Assembly: GCA_937983015.1 (NCBI GenBank)
Contig: CALKAK010000006.1
Coordinates: 1 to 33,981 of the forward strand
Source of the DNA: an uncultured Bacillaceae bacterium
Lineage (GTDB): Bacteria > Bacillota > Bacilli > Bacillales > Caldibacillaceae
Direction: 5' to 3'
DNA: 33,981 nt
Made by a program: the position numbers and the translations under genes. The notes under the pieces are model-generated. The model was not told the DNA's origin and made no database searches. It saw only the letters and a program-made list of their open reading frames with translations. This document shows, in pieces, positions 7,360 to 15,190 of this stretch (positions are counted from its first letter, which is position 1; every line of letters starts with the position of its first letter).

Positions 7360-7844
7360 TACCATCCCTCCTTCAATAAGATGTCACGCAACCAATTTTT
7401 CGTTCGGAAATCGATCACGCGACAGGAACTTTCGGAAAGTTTGACTTCCCGGGCGATCTCCGCATAACTGTACCCTTCAGCACGCATCCGGATAATTGTC
7501 CGGGTGCGTGTATCTTTCTCAGCCAATAGCTGCTCGATTCGCTTCATGATCTCATCGGTAATCAAACGCTCCAGATGGTTTTCCAAAAGATATAATCCGA
7601 GCCGATCGGTAAATTCCACCGTCTCCTTTTCCCGGCGCAAACGGGTAAACCAGCTATTCCGGGCGATCGCGAAAAGCCATGTTTTTACAGATGAATCGCC
7701 GCGGAAACGAGGAAACGATTGGATGGCACGGACAAAAGTTTCGGATAGTAAATCTTCCGCAACGTGGGGATCTTTCGTTAACGAAAGCAAATACCGATAT
7801 ACATCTTGTTTATACAATTGGTAAAATTCTTCGATCGGCTTCAC
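7359..7844 (-). CDS. ECF-type RNA polymerase sigma factor
   Basis: This 161-residue sigma-70 family protein contains only regions 2 and 4, as ECF factors do. Region 2 spans about residues 5-72, with the core-binding motif AEDLLSETFVRAIQSF and the -10 recognition part FRGDSSVKTWLFAIARN. Region 4 (about 95-155) has a helix-turn-helix, EGYSYAEIAREVKLSESSCRV. It starts with GTG behind GAGAGGGGGG. The next gene encodes a matching ZAS-type anti-sigma factor. I cannot equate it with a named B. subtilis factor such as SigM, SigW or SigX. ECF genes of this kind are usually autoregulated, and a weak candidate promoter lies upstream. Confidence 0.88.
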   Translation of the reverse strand: MKPIEEFYQLYKQDVYRYLLSLTKDPHVAEDLLSETFVRAIQSFPRFRGDSSVKTWLFAIARNSWFTRLRREKETVEFTDRLGLYLLENHLERLITDEIMKRIEQLLAEKDTRTRTIIRMRAEGYSYAEIAREVKLSESSCRVIDFRTKNWLRDILLKEGW

Positions 7845-7868
7845 AAGATCCCCCCTCTCATAAAATCA

Positions 7869-7894
7869 GTATCTTTTTCTCCAAAATTGTTACA
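7869..7894 (-). promoter_or_regulatory. Possible ECF-type promoter of the sigma factor operon
   Basis: On the minus strand TGTAAC (7889-7894) is followed 16 bases later by ATAC (7869-7872). TGTAAC resembles ECF -35 elements (TGWAAC) and the spacing is right, but the -10 is not a known ECF -10 sequence. Autoregulation is therefore only a suggestion. Confidence 0.3.
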
Positions 7895-7903
7895 TGTTTT
7901 CAC

Positions 7904-7940
7904 AAAAAATAAAAGCACGCAACCGGAAAACTTGCGTGCT
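7904..7940 (-). terminator. Terminator of the thioredoxin-like gene
   Basis: On the minus strand AGCACGCAA pairs with TTGCGTGCT (9 bp, 9-base loop), followed by TTTATTTTTT. The stem begins inside the stop codon of the thioredoxin-like gene. Confidence 0.87.
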
Positions 7941-8274
7941 AATGATAATAAGCGGTATAAATCTTTTGTAATTCTTTCGTGAAAAGGTCGATACTGATAA
8001 TTCCCGCCTTACGCAATATCTCTTTTCCCTCGACCATTAATAAAATGGCCGGCGCGGCAAGAAGGGTAAACGCTCCTGCGATTTCTGGAACATCCGCAAG
8101 ATCCACATGTACAGCGCGCAGACGGGGAAAATCCCGGACAAGTTCCTGAATCTTCGGCAGTAAGCTCACACAAACACTGCAGTTCGGTCGGGAAATATAA
8201 ACCAATACCATCTCATGGTTTGCCAAAAAATCTTGTAATTCCTCCAGATGAACCAATCGCTCCAGTTCTTCCAC
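7939..8274 (-). CDS. Thioredoxin-like protein
   Basis: This protein of about 111 residues has a thioredoxin fold. The strand-turn VLVYISRPNCSVC holds the redox pair Cys-Ser-Val-Cys in place of the common Cys-Gly-Pro-Cys. The later cis-proline loop is seen in LAAPAILLM. There is no signal peptide, so it is probably cytoplasmic. It lies 21 bases downstream of the short-chain dehydrogenase gene and is likely cotranscribed. The start is uncertain. The GTG at 8274 overlaps the GGGGAGGTG Shine-Dalgarno, and a later codon (CTG or TTG within the first eight residues) may be used instead. The substrate is unknown. Confidence 0.8.
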   Translation of the reverse strand: MEELERLVHLEELQDFLANHEMVLVYISRPNCSVCVSLLPKIQELVRDFPRLRAVHVDLADVPEIAGAFTLLAAPAILLMVEGKEILRKAGIISIDLFTKELQKIYTAYYH

Positions 8275-8295
8275 CTCCCCGTATATAACATACCA

Positions 8296-9096
8296 TTACT
8301 TACGGTAAAAAGCTGGCTTGCCAATCCATTCGACAAAACCCGGAGCCAAAGCATATAACTTTGCCGCCCAGTTCATCACGCGCGGCATATTCAACTCCCG
8401 TACATCCGTAAGCATGAACTGTACAATTTTTTTCGCTACTTTTTCCGTATCCAACACCCAGGGACCAACATTTTGTAAATACCGCCCTGTCTCATCAGCA
8501 TAGGTAAAAAAATCGGTCGCCATCGGTCCCGGATTGACCGTCGTGACATAAACCCCGGTTCCCTTCAGTTCAAGTCGTAAGCCATCGGAAAAACCGAGGA
8601 TCGCTTTTTTACTCGCCCCATAAACCGACGCTTTCGGAGTGACAATTTTTCCTCCTTGCGATGCTATATTGATGATATGTCCGGAAGATTGTTTTAACAT
8701 GCTGGGCAACACGATTTTAGTCAGTGCAACAAGTCCCAGAAAATTGATCTTCATCATCGCCTCGATTTCGGCAAAAGTCAAATCCTGCACGGTTTTAAAC
8801 TTTCCCACTCCCGCATTATTGACAAGTACATCGACGGTAATTCCCGGAAGTACTTCAGCGAAACGAGCGGGGAGCTCGTGATACCGACTCAGGTCGAAAG
8901 GGAAAACAATCACTTCGGTTGCAAATTGCTCTTCCAGCACTTCTTTCAACTGATCAAGCTTTTCTTTATTCCGGGCAATTAAAATCAACCGCCTCGCGTC
9001 ATTTGCCGCATAACTGGCGATGGCCCTGCCAAGACCGCTCGATGCGCCGGTCACAAGGATCGTTTTCCCTTGCAAACGTTCGTTCAACACATTCAC
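8296..9096 (-). CDS. yqjQ: Short-chain dehydrogenase/reductase, YqjQ-like
   Basis: This 266-residue classical SDR oxidoreductase has the nucleotide-binding TGASSGLG motif near residue 16 and NNAG near residue 92. The catalytic Ser (NIASQGG) lies near 146 and Tyr/Lys (YGASK) near 159. The PGPMATDFF segment follows. B. subtilis has an orthologue, YqjQ, in the same chromosomal neighbourhood; its substrate is not established. The start could be the GTG at 9096 or the GTG at 9090. The second has better spacing from GGAG. It reads in the same direction as, but behind, the terminator of rnz. Confidence 0.88.
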   Translation of the reverse strand: MNVLNERLQGKTILVTGASSGLGRAIASYAANDARRLILIARNKEKLDQLKEVLEEQFATEVIVFPFDLSRYHELPARFAEVLPGITVDVLVNNAGVGKFKTVQDLTFAEIEAMMKINFLGLVALTKIVLPSMLKQSSGHIINIASQGGKIVTPKASVYGASKKAILGFSDGLRLELKGTGVYVTTVNPGPMATDFFTYADETGRYLQNVGPWVLDTEKVAKKIVQFMLTDVRELNMPRVMNWAAKLYALAPGFVEWIGKPAFYRK

Positions 9097-9140
9097 ACTC
9101 CATTCCAGCGCAAGATGATCATGATTAAACTTTACGAAAC

Positions 9141-9182
9141 ATTATAATAAAAGGGCCCGTACACGCACCGGTTCCAGGCCCT
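9141..9182 (-). terminator. Terminator of rnz
   Basis: On the minus strand AGGGCC (9182-9177) pairs with GGCCCT (9157-9152) across a 19-base loop and is followed by TTTATTAT. It lies 8 bases after the rnz stop. The stem is short relative to the loop, so strength is uncertain. Confidence 0.6.
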
Positions 9183-9189
9183 AATGCCT

Positions 9190-10116
9190 TCACGATTGTT
9201 TCATTGGCAGGGTGATTTTTTTGAAATCCCTGGCAATCACCGTATTCGGAAAAATTTCCCGGGCTTCATTCACGAGCGCGGGCAAATCCCTCTTTTCAAA
9301 GCGGGAACTTATATGGGTCATACAAAGCTTTTTTGCACCGGCCCGTTTAGCAACGAGCGCCGCTTCTTTCGTCGTGGAGTGGAAATATTCATGGGCCATA
9401 TCCTGAGAAGCCGCATCGAACGTTGCCTCATGAATGAGCAAGTCCGCGTTTTTCGCCAGCTCAACGCTCTTTTCACAATAGCGGGTATCACCCAAAATCG
9501 CAACAATCCGCCCTTTTTTGTCCGGACCGAGGAAATCTTTCCCGTGAATCACCCGCCCGTCATCGAGCGTGACGGTTTCGCCATTTTTAATCCTTTTGTA
9601 AATTGGTCCCGGAGGGATCCCCAGTGCTTTTAATTTTTCTACTTGTAACGTCCCCGGTTTATCTTTTTCAATGATGCGGAAGCCGTAGGAAGGGACGGCG
9701 TGTTCTAATAAACCCGCCTGTACAAGGAAATGTTCATTTTCAAAAATGACTCCCTCATACAATTCCACGATCTGCAAATCATATTTTAAGTGGGTCTGGC
9801 TAATTTTTAAACTGATTTCGATAAATTCCCGAATCCCCTCGGGACCGTATATGGTTAAAGGCTCTTCTCCACCTAAAAAGGAGCGGCTTCCCAGGAGCCC
9901 GGGTAAACCAAAAATATGATCACCGTGCAGATGGGTGATAAATATTTGCTTGATTTTGCGCGGTTTTAGCGATGTATGTAGGATCTGCTGTTGCGTTGCT
10001 TCACCACAATCAAATAGCCAGATCGAACCATCGGAAAGATGTTTCAAGGCGATCGAGGTCACGTTTCGATGCTTGGCCGGCATACCGGCTCCGGTTCCGA
10101 GAAAAATAATTTCCAA
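9190..10116 (-). CDS. rnz: Ribonuclease Z (tRNA 3' endonuclease)
   Basis: This is a 308-residue zinc-dependent endonuclease of the metallo-beta-lactamase fold. It removes the 3' trailer of tRNA precursors that lack an encoded CCA, as the tRNA in this window does. The motif ITHLHGDHIFGLPG carries the His/Asp zinc ligands. Further ligands are in ILGDTRYC and the C-terminal THISSR, and FLGTGAGMPAKHRNV is the typical N-terminus. The start is the TTG at 10116 (MEIIFLGTGAG) with GGAGG seven bases upstream. It matches the start and 307-residue length of B. subtilis RNase Z. The frame is open upstream to 10170 without support. Confidence 0.95.
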   Translation of the reverse strand: MEIIFLGTGAGMPAKHRNVTSIALKHLSDGSIWLFDCGEATQQQILHTSLKPRKIKQIFITHLHGDHIFGLPGLLGSRSFLGGEEPLTIYGPEGIREFIEISLKISQTHLKYDLQIVELYEGVIFENEHFLVQAGLLEHAVPSYGFRIIEKDKPGTLQVEKLKALGIPPGPIYKRIKNGETVTLDDGRVIHGKDFLGPDKKGRIVAILGDTRYCEKSVELAKNADLLIHEATFDAASQDMAHEYFHSTTKEAALVAKRAGAKKLCMTHISSRFEKRDLPALVNEAREIFPNTVIARDFKKITLPMKQS

Positions 10117-10155
10117 GACCATTCCTCCAATGCTCAAAAATCCAACCAAGATTCT

Positions 10156-10184
10156 ATTATAACGAATCATTCGTGGTTCTTTCT
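10156..10184 (-). promoter_or_regulatory. Possible rnz promoter with small palindrome
   Basis: A perfect -10 TATAAT lies at 10156-10161 on the minus strand, 40 bases before the rnz start. The -35 position (AGAAAG, 10179-10184) is poor. The 13-base palindrome ACGAATCATTCGT (10162-10174) sits just upstream of the -10, where an operator could be. It is not a LexA box because the half sites are only one base apart. Confidence 0.35.
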
Positions 10185-10226
10185 ATTGTTTCATAGCTTA
10201 TCTAGCGAAAATCTCTTTTTTTTACC

Positions 10227-10255
10227 TTGTTAAATTTCGCCCACAATATTATTAT
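10227..10255 (+). promoter_or_regulatory. Candidate sigma-A promoter of zwf
   Basis: TTGTTA (10227-10232) and TATTAT (10250-10255) are 17 bases apart, with two and one mismatches to consensus. About 140 bases of untranslated leader would follow. No riboswitch or clear hairpin is recognised in the leader. Confidence 0.45.
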
Positions 10256-10398
10256 AAAGTGGTTTATCTTCGATAACAAACAAAGATCCGCCTCATCCCG
10301 ATGTTCATTCCTTAACAGTTGCCCGGCACGATTTTTATCGATAAAATAAAAGCAAAACTATGTTAAATGAATAACAATTTTGAAGAGAGGGGCATTCA

Positions 10399-11883
10399 GT
10401 GAAACAACATCAGACACCTGCATTCTTACTATTATTGTTCGGTGCGACAGGAGATCTGGCGCGGAGAAAACTTTACCCATCCCTTTACCGTCTCTATAAA
10501 AAAGGTCTCCTTCCCGAAAGGTTCGCCATCGTTGGTGTGGCTAGGCGCTTAAAATCGGAAGACGAATTTAAGCATTTAGTGAATGATTCGATTTTATCGT
10601 ATACATCTAATGTTAATCATGAAAAGTTGAATCAATTCATCTCCCATTTATATTACCAATCCCATGATGTCAACAATTTAGATTCTTATATAGAATTAAA
10701 GGATTTAATCGATGAACTGGATGAAAAATATTCCCTGTATGGAAATCGGGTCTTTTATCTGGCCATGTCGCCGGAATATTTCGGAACCGTCGCCAGACAT
10801 ATTCAACAGTCGGGCCTGAAGGATACACCGGGGTTCACCCGACTCATCATCGAAAAGCCCTTCGGTCGTGATCTTGCCAGTGCGATCCAGTTGAATAATG
10901 AGATCCGCACGGCTTTTTCCGAAGATGAGATTTACCGAATCGACCACTATCTCGGTAAAGAAATGGTCCAGAACATCGAAGTGATTCGCTTTTCTAACGC
11001 GATTTTTGAGCCGCTCTGGAATAACCGGTATATCGCCAATATCCAGATCACATCGAGCGAGACAGTCGGTGTGGAAGAGCGCGCCCGCTATTACGATCGT
11101 AACGGGGCTCTTCGTGACATGGTCCAGAACCATATGATCCAAATGGTCTCGCTTCTCGCAATGGAGCCACCGATCAAGCTTTCCACCGAAGAAATTCGCA
11201 GTGAAAAAGTAAAAGTACTCCGCGCGCTGCGACCGATAAGACCGGAGGAAGTCGATCAATATTTTGTTCGCGGTCAATATGACCGGGGGACCATCGATGG
11301 TGTTGAGGTTCCAGCCTATCGGGAAGAGGTTTATGTAGACCCGAATTCGAATACGGAAACTTTTGTGGCCGGTAAATTACTGATCGATAATTTCCGCTGG
11401 GCCGGTGTCCCGTTCTATATCCGGACAGGGAAAAGAATGCAAAAAAAATCGACAAAAATCGTCGTTCAGTTTAAAGATATACCGATGAATCTTTATTATC
11501 ATAATGGCTCGTCATTAAAACCGAACTTGCTCGTCATCCATATCCAACCGGAAGAAGGTATCACCCTCCATTTAAATATGAAAAAATCCGGGCAGATTAT
11601 GCAAACTGCACCTGTACGACTCAATTTTTCCAATGAAAACATCGATAAAATGAACACACCAGAAGCCTATGAAAAACTGCTTTATGATTGCCTGCGCGGG
11701 GATGCGACGAATTTCACCCATTGGGACGAAGTGGCTCTGTCCTGGAAATATGTCGACCAAATCTCGGAAGTATGGAGTCATACTCCAGCTGATTTTCCTA
11801 ATTATGCCGCTGGTTCCATGGGACCGAAAGAGTCGGATGCCCTACTGGCAAAAGATGGCTTCATCTGGTGGCCGCTCGATTGA
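10399..11883 (+). CDS. zwf: Glucose-6-phosphate 1-dehydrogenase
   Basis: This 494-residue enzyme oxidises glucose 6-phosphate to 6-phosphogluconolactone with NADP, the first step of the oxidative pentose phosphate pathway. The nucleotide-binding motif FGATGDLARRKLYPSL is at residues 15-30. The substrate-binding and catalytic motif RIDHYLGKEMVQN is near 181, and EKPFGRDL precedes it. Length is normal for the family. It starts with GTG at 10399, six bases after GAGAGGGG. It converges with gndA, the next oxidative enzyme of the same pathway. The two share a bidirectional terminator, so coordination must be by separate promoters. Confidence 0.97.
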   Translation: MKQHQTPAFLLLLFGATGDLARRKLYPSLYRLYKKGLLPERFAIVGVARRLKSEDEFKHLVNDSILSYTSNVNHEKLNQFISHLYYQSHDVNNLDSYIELKDLIDELDEKYSLYGNRVFYLAMSPEYFGTVARHIQQSGLKDTPGFTRLIIEKPFGRDLASAIQLNNEIRTAFSEDEIYRIDHYLGKEMVQNIEVIRFSNAIFEPLWNNRYIANIQITSSETVGVEERARYYDRNGALRDMVQNHMIQMVSLLAMEPPIKLSTEEIRSEKVKVLRALRPIRPEEVDQYFVRGQYDRGTIDGVEVPAYREEVYVDPNSNTETFVAGKLLIDNFRWAGVPFYIRTGKRMQKKSTKIVVQFKDIPMNLYYHNGSSLKPNLLVIHIQPEEGITLHLNMKKSGQIMQTAPVRLNFSNENIDKMNTPEAYEKLLYDCLRGDATNFTHWDEVALSWKYVDQISEVWSHTPADFPNYAAGSMGPKESDALLAKDGFIWWPLD

Positions 11884-11916
11884 TACCTTTTTTCGCGCAA
11901 CTGTATTCCAGTATAC

Positions 11917-11951
11917 AAAAGGGACAGAGAAACATCTCTGACCCTTTTTTT
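11917..11951. terminator. Bidirectional terminator between zwf and gndA
   Basis: AAAAGGG-A-CAGAG (11918-11929) pairs with CTCTG-A-CCCTTTT (11936-11948) with one internal mismatch and a 6-base loop. The sequence has T runs in both orientations, so it can end both converging transcripts. Confidence 0.85.
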
Positions 11952-11954
11952 CGA

Positions 11955-13358
11955 TTATTCCGTCCAGTTCGTATGGAAGATTCCTTCTTTGTCGACCCGC
12001 TCATACGTATGGGCGCCGAAATAATCGCGCTGGGCCTGGATTAAATTCGCCGGCAAGGTTTCCGTGCGATAGCTATCATAATATGCTAATGCTGCGGAAA
12101 ATGCTGGAACGGGAACCCCGTTCAACACGGCGCTGGCGACAACCTGACGCAAGGAGTGTTGATAGCGATCCGCAATATCCTTAAAGTACGGGTCAAGTAA
12201 AAGATTTTCAAGATGGGGATTGCGATCATAAGCATCCTTAATTTTTTGCAGGAATCGGGCGCGGATGATACACCCGCCACGCCAGATCATAGCGATATCG
12301 CCGTAGTTTAAATTCCAGTTATATTCTTCAGATGCGGCTTTCAGCTGCGCGAATCCCTGGGCATAAGAGCAGATCTTGCTTAAATAGAGAGCCTGCCGGA
12401 CTTGTTCGATAAACGCTTTACGATCACCTGTGAAGTTTGTTTCTGGACCGGTTAAGATCTTGCTCGCCTTGACCCGTTCCTCTTTCAACGCGGAGATGAA
12501 ACGGGCGAACACGGACTCCGTAATTAACGGGAGCGGAACGCCGAGATCAAGGGCGCTTTGGCTCGTCCATTTCCCAGTTCCTTTTTGTCCCGCTTTATCG
12601 AGAATCACATCGATCATCGGTCGACCTGTTTCTTCATCTTTTTTCGCGAAAATATCGGCTGTGATTTCTATTAAATAACTGTCCAGCTCGCCTTGGTTCC
12701 ATTCGGTGAAAACTTCATGCAACTCCCCTACGGAAAGACCGAGAAGCTCGCGCAAGAGGAAATAACTTTCTGCGATAAGCTGCATATCTCCATATTCGAT
12801 TCCATTATGGACCATCTTTACGTAATGACCGGCCCCATCGGGTCCGATATACGTGGTGCACGGTTCGCCTTCCACTTTGGCGGCAATATCTTTCAGGATC
12901 GGAGCGACCAGTTCATAGGCTTCCTTTTGTCCTCCTGGCATGATCGCTGGCCCCTTTAACGCCCCTTCCTCACCACCGGAGACACCGGCACCGATGAAAT
13001 GTATGCCCTTTTCACTCAAGGCCTTATTGCGTCTTTGGGTATCTTTAAAATAGGCATTCCCACCATCGATTAATATATCGCCGGCTTCGAGATGGGGAAG
13101 GAGCTGTTCGATCATCGCATCCGTCGCTTCCCCGGCTTTCACCATGAGCAGGATTTTACGCGGTTTTTCCAGTTTTCGGACTAATTCTTCTATCGAATAA
13201 GCAGGAACGATATTTTTCCCGCGGGCTTCTTCCATCATCTGTTCGGTCTTCGCCGGGGTTCGATTATAAACCGCCACCGAATAGCCTTTCGATTCAATAT
13301 TGAACGCCAGATTTTTCCCCATAACGGCAAGGCCGATCACACCGATTTGTTGTGCCAA
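11955..13358 (-). CDS. gndA: 6-phosphogluconate dehydrogenase (decarboxylating)
   Basis: This enzyme of about 467 residues oxidatively decarboxylates 6-phosphogluconate to ribulose 5-phosphate. The N-terminal Rossmann motif is GVIGLAVMGKNLAFNI, and Arg/Thr after the second strand (YNRTPAK) fit NADP binding. GVSGGEEGAL and KMVHNGIEYGDMQ hold the substrate-binding and catalytic Lys/Asn residues. The C-terminus reaches into the partner subunit, as in the family. The start is taken as the TTG at 13358 (MAQQIGVIGL), with AAAGGAAG eight bases before. This matches the length of B. subtilis GndA. The upstream GTG at 13400 has no ribosome-binding site. Palindromes mark the promoter and leader. Confidence 0.96.
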   Translation of the reverse strand: MAQQIGVIGLAVMGKNLAFNIESKGYSVAVYNRTPAKTEQMMEEARGKNIVPAYSIEELVRKLEKPRKILLMVKAGEATDAMIEQLLPHLEAGDILIDGGNAYFKDTQRRNKALSEKGIHFIGAGVSGGEEGALKGPAIMPGGQKEAYELVAPILKDIAAKVEGEPCTTYIGPDGAGHYVKMVHNGIEYGDMQLIAESYFLLRELLGLSVGELHEVFTEWNQGELDSYLIEITADIFAKKDEETGRPMIDVILDKAGQKGTGKWTSQSALDLGVPLPLITESVFARFISALKEERVKASKILTGPETNFTGDRKAFIEQVRQALYLSKICSYAQGFAQLKAASEEYNWNLNYGDIAMIWRGGCIIRARFLQKIKDAYDRNPHLENLLLDPYFKDIADRYQHSLRQVVASAVLNGVPVPAFSAALAYYDSYRTETLPANLIQAQRDYFGAHTYERVDKEGIFHTNWTE

Positions 13359-13375
13359 TTTCGATACTTCCTTTC

Positions 13376-13392
13376 TTTTACATGATGTAAAA
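13376..13392. repeat. 17-base palindrome in the gndA leader
   Basis: TTTTACAT-G-ATGTAAAA (8 bp arms around one base) lies just upstream of the gndA ribosome-binding site and downstream of its promoter. It could be an operator for a dimeric regulator. The sequence is AT-rich, so chance is possible. Confidence 0.5.
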
Positions 13393-13407
13393 TTACTCAC
13401 AAACTAA

Positions 13408-13440
13408 TTTCATATTAATATGAAAAACAAATTTTGTCAT
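13408..13440 (-). promoter_or_regulatory. gndA promoter with an 18 bp palindrome over the -10
   Basis: On the minus strand, -35 ATGACA (13435-13440) and -10 TAATAT (13412-13417) are separated by 17 bases. A perfect palindrome TTTCATATTAATATGAAA (13408-13425) covers the -10 and the 3' part of the spacer. A protein bound there would compete with RNA polymerase. Confidence 0.6.
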
Positions 13441-13458
13441 TTTCATTTTATCCGTTTT

Positions 13459-14688
13459 TTATTTTCTTAATAAAAAATCCTTATTAAATCCGGTATCCGT
13501 TTGACCTTCCGGACGGTACTTTTTGATCCCCTTTTTGATAATATCATCACCATATTTATCCTTTAACACTTCGACGATCTCTAACAAATTTTCTTCTTCA
13601 ACGTATTCTTCATAAGTGAATAGATCCAGTTGCTCAAAAGCCTGATCTTTCTCGATTAAATCCTGTCCGGTGATACCGAGTAGGCGCACTGGTTTTCCAT
13701 TCCAATGTTTCGAGAACAACTCCTTACTGATCCGGTAAAGATCATCAAGGTCGTGAACGGGATTTATGACTTTCTGGCTTCTCGTGATTGTTTTCCGGTC
13801 GCTATAGCGGATGGTGATCGCCACGGTACGCGCGAACACTTCCTTGTTATGTAACCGGGCGGAGACGGTCCGGGCTAAAGAATGTAAAGTATTTAACAGA
13901 AACGTTCGGTCTGCTGTATCTTTCGCCAAAGTGGTGGAATTCCCGATCGATTTATACTCGTATATGGCTTCTGGATCTACCGGACGGGTATCATGACCAT
14001 TGGCCCACTCTTTCAAGCGAATTCCGTTGATGCCAAGAACAGCGCGCAACTGGATATCGTTCCCTCGGGCCAGGTCACCGATCGTTTGAATACCGAGCTG
14101 TCTCAACTTGCTGGCGGTCTTTTTGCCGATGCCATACATTTCTTCGACCGGTAATGGCCACAATTTATTCGGTAAATCCCGTTTCCGCAAGATAGTAATA
14201 CCTAGAGGCTTTTTCATATCCGATGCGGTTTTGGCGAGGAATTTATTCGGGCCAATCCCGATACTGCAGGGTAGGTCGAGCTCGTGTAAGATACGCTGTT
14301 GGATATGGTGAGCCAACTTCACCGGGTGATCATGGCAATTGTCGGTCACGTCCATATAGCCTTCATCGATCGAGGCCGGTTCAACAAGATCGGAATATTC
14401 CCTCAGTATTGCAAAGATTTTCCGCGACATGGCCCGGTAACGGTCAAAATTCGGTCGCTTGATGATCAGGTTCGGACAAAGCTTTTTCGCCTCCCAAACG
14501 GGCATCGTCGTCTTTACCCCGAATCGACGAGCTTCATAGCTACAGGTGACGATGATCCCCCGTCGTTCTTCGGGATCCCCCGCAATCGCTAATGGTTTTC
14601 CTTTTAACGATGGATCGTGGGCCATTTCCACCGAAGCGTAAAAACTATTCATATCGATATGAAAGATAATGCGGCCACGAGAAGCCAT
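13459..14688 (-). CDS. dinB: DNA polymerase IV (DinB/YqjH)
   Basis: This is a 409-residue Y-family translesion polymerase. The first catalytic motif HIDMNSFYASVE is near residue 10 (Tyr in the steric-gate position) and the second is ASIDEGYMDV near 104. A helix-hairpin-helix MYGIGKKTASKLRQLGI and the little finger follow. A consensus beta-clamp motif, QLDLF, lies near residue 375. Length equals that of B. subtilis YqjH. AGGAAAGGTGAT precedes the ATG. It is the last gene of the yqjE-cheW-dinB unit, 25 bases after cheW. No LexA box was seen in front of it, which fits reports that B. subtilis yqjH is not strongly SOS-controlled. Confidence 0.95.
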   Translation of the reverse strand: MASRGRIIFHIDMNSFYASVEMAHDPSLKGKPLAIAGDPEERRGIIVTCSYEARRFGVKTTMPVWEAKKLCPNLIIKRPNFDRYRAMSRKIFAILREYSDLVEPASIDEGYMDVTDNCHDHPVKLAHHIQQRILHELDLPCSIGIGPNKFLAKTASDMKKPLGITILRKRDLPNKLWPLPVEEMYGIGKKTASKLRQLGIQTIGDLARGNDIQLRAVLGINGIRLKEWANGHDTRPVDPEAIYEYKSIGNSTTLAKDTADRTFLLNTLHSLARTVSARLHNKEVFARTVAITIRYSDRKTITRSQKVINPVHDLDDLYRISKELFSKHWNGKPVRLLGITGQDLIEKDQAFEQLDLFTYEEYVEEENLLEIVEVLKDKYGDDIIKKGIKKYRPEGQTDTGFNKDFLLRK

Positions 14689-14713
14689 TGACGATCACCT
14701 TTCCTAGCAAAAC

Positions 14714-15190
14714 TCATCCGATCTCCGCAGCGAACTTTTCTTTCAGGACGTTTTCAATCGCATCAATGTCAAGATTTTCAACCAATCGTTCAATGTCCAG
14801 CAATAAAATCAATCGTTGCTCGATCGCCGCGATTCCGGAAAAATAAGCGGGCTTTTGATACGATAAAATTTCCGGTTCATGCCATTGTTCGGGCGCCACA
14901 TCGTGTAATTCTTTCACTTCTCCCACAAGTAAGGCCAGGGAAAGACGCTCCGTATTAACAAGTATGATTTGGTTTGAGCGGTCAAGGTCCGTCGGCCGTT
15001 CGAAAAAGCAAATACCGAGGTCGATTACAGGAAGGAGTTCATCTCTGATTGAAACGATCCCCTTAACACTGGTCGGAAGGTTGGGCACTTCTGTCAATGT
15101 CTCAATTTTTTCAATGGATATCACCTGTTCAACAGGGATACCGTACTCTTCATTCTCACAAGTAAAAATGATAATTTTTTTATCTTCCAT
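14714..15190 (-). CDS. cheW: CheW-like chemotaxis coupling protein
   Basis: This 158-residue protein is a single CheW domain. It runs from IIIFTCENEEYGIPVEQVISIE through VKGIVSIRDELLPVIDL and ends with LILLLDIERL. There is no receiver domain, so it is not CheV. CheW bridges chemoreceptors to the kinase CheA at the inner membrane. The ATG at 15190, preceded by AAGGGGAT, overlaps the end of the peptidase gene by 11 bases. An in-frame ATG at 15226 lies deeper inside that gene without a ribosome-binding site. No other chemotaxis gene is in the window. It is an orphan CheW between a peptidase and dinB. Confidence 0.88.
   Translation of the reverse strand: MEDKKIIIFTCENEEYGIPVEQVISIEKIETLTEVPNLPTSVKGIVSIRDELLPVIDLGICFFERPTDLDRSNQIILVNTERLSLALLVGEVKELHDVAPEQWHEPEILSYQKPAYFSGIAAIEQRLILLLDIERLVENLDIDAIENVLKEKFAAEIG

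Noticed and set aside
10162..10174. Palindrome ACGAATCATTCGT as a LexA box
   Set aside because: The half sites are one base apart, whereas Bacillus SOS boxes need a four-base spacer.
10705..11277. 190-codon minus-strand frame inside zwf
   Set aside because: It is a shadow of zwf codons with no ribosome-binding site or recognisable domain.
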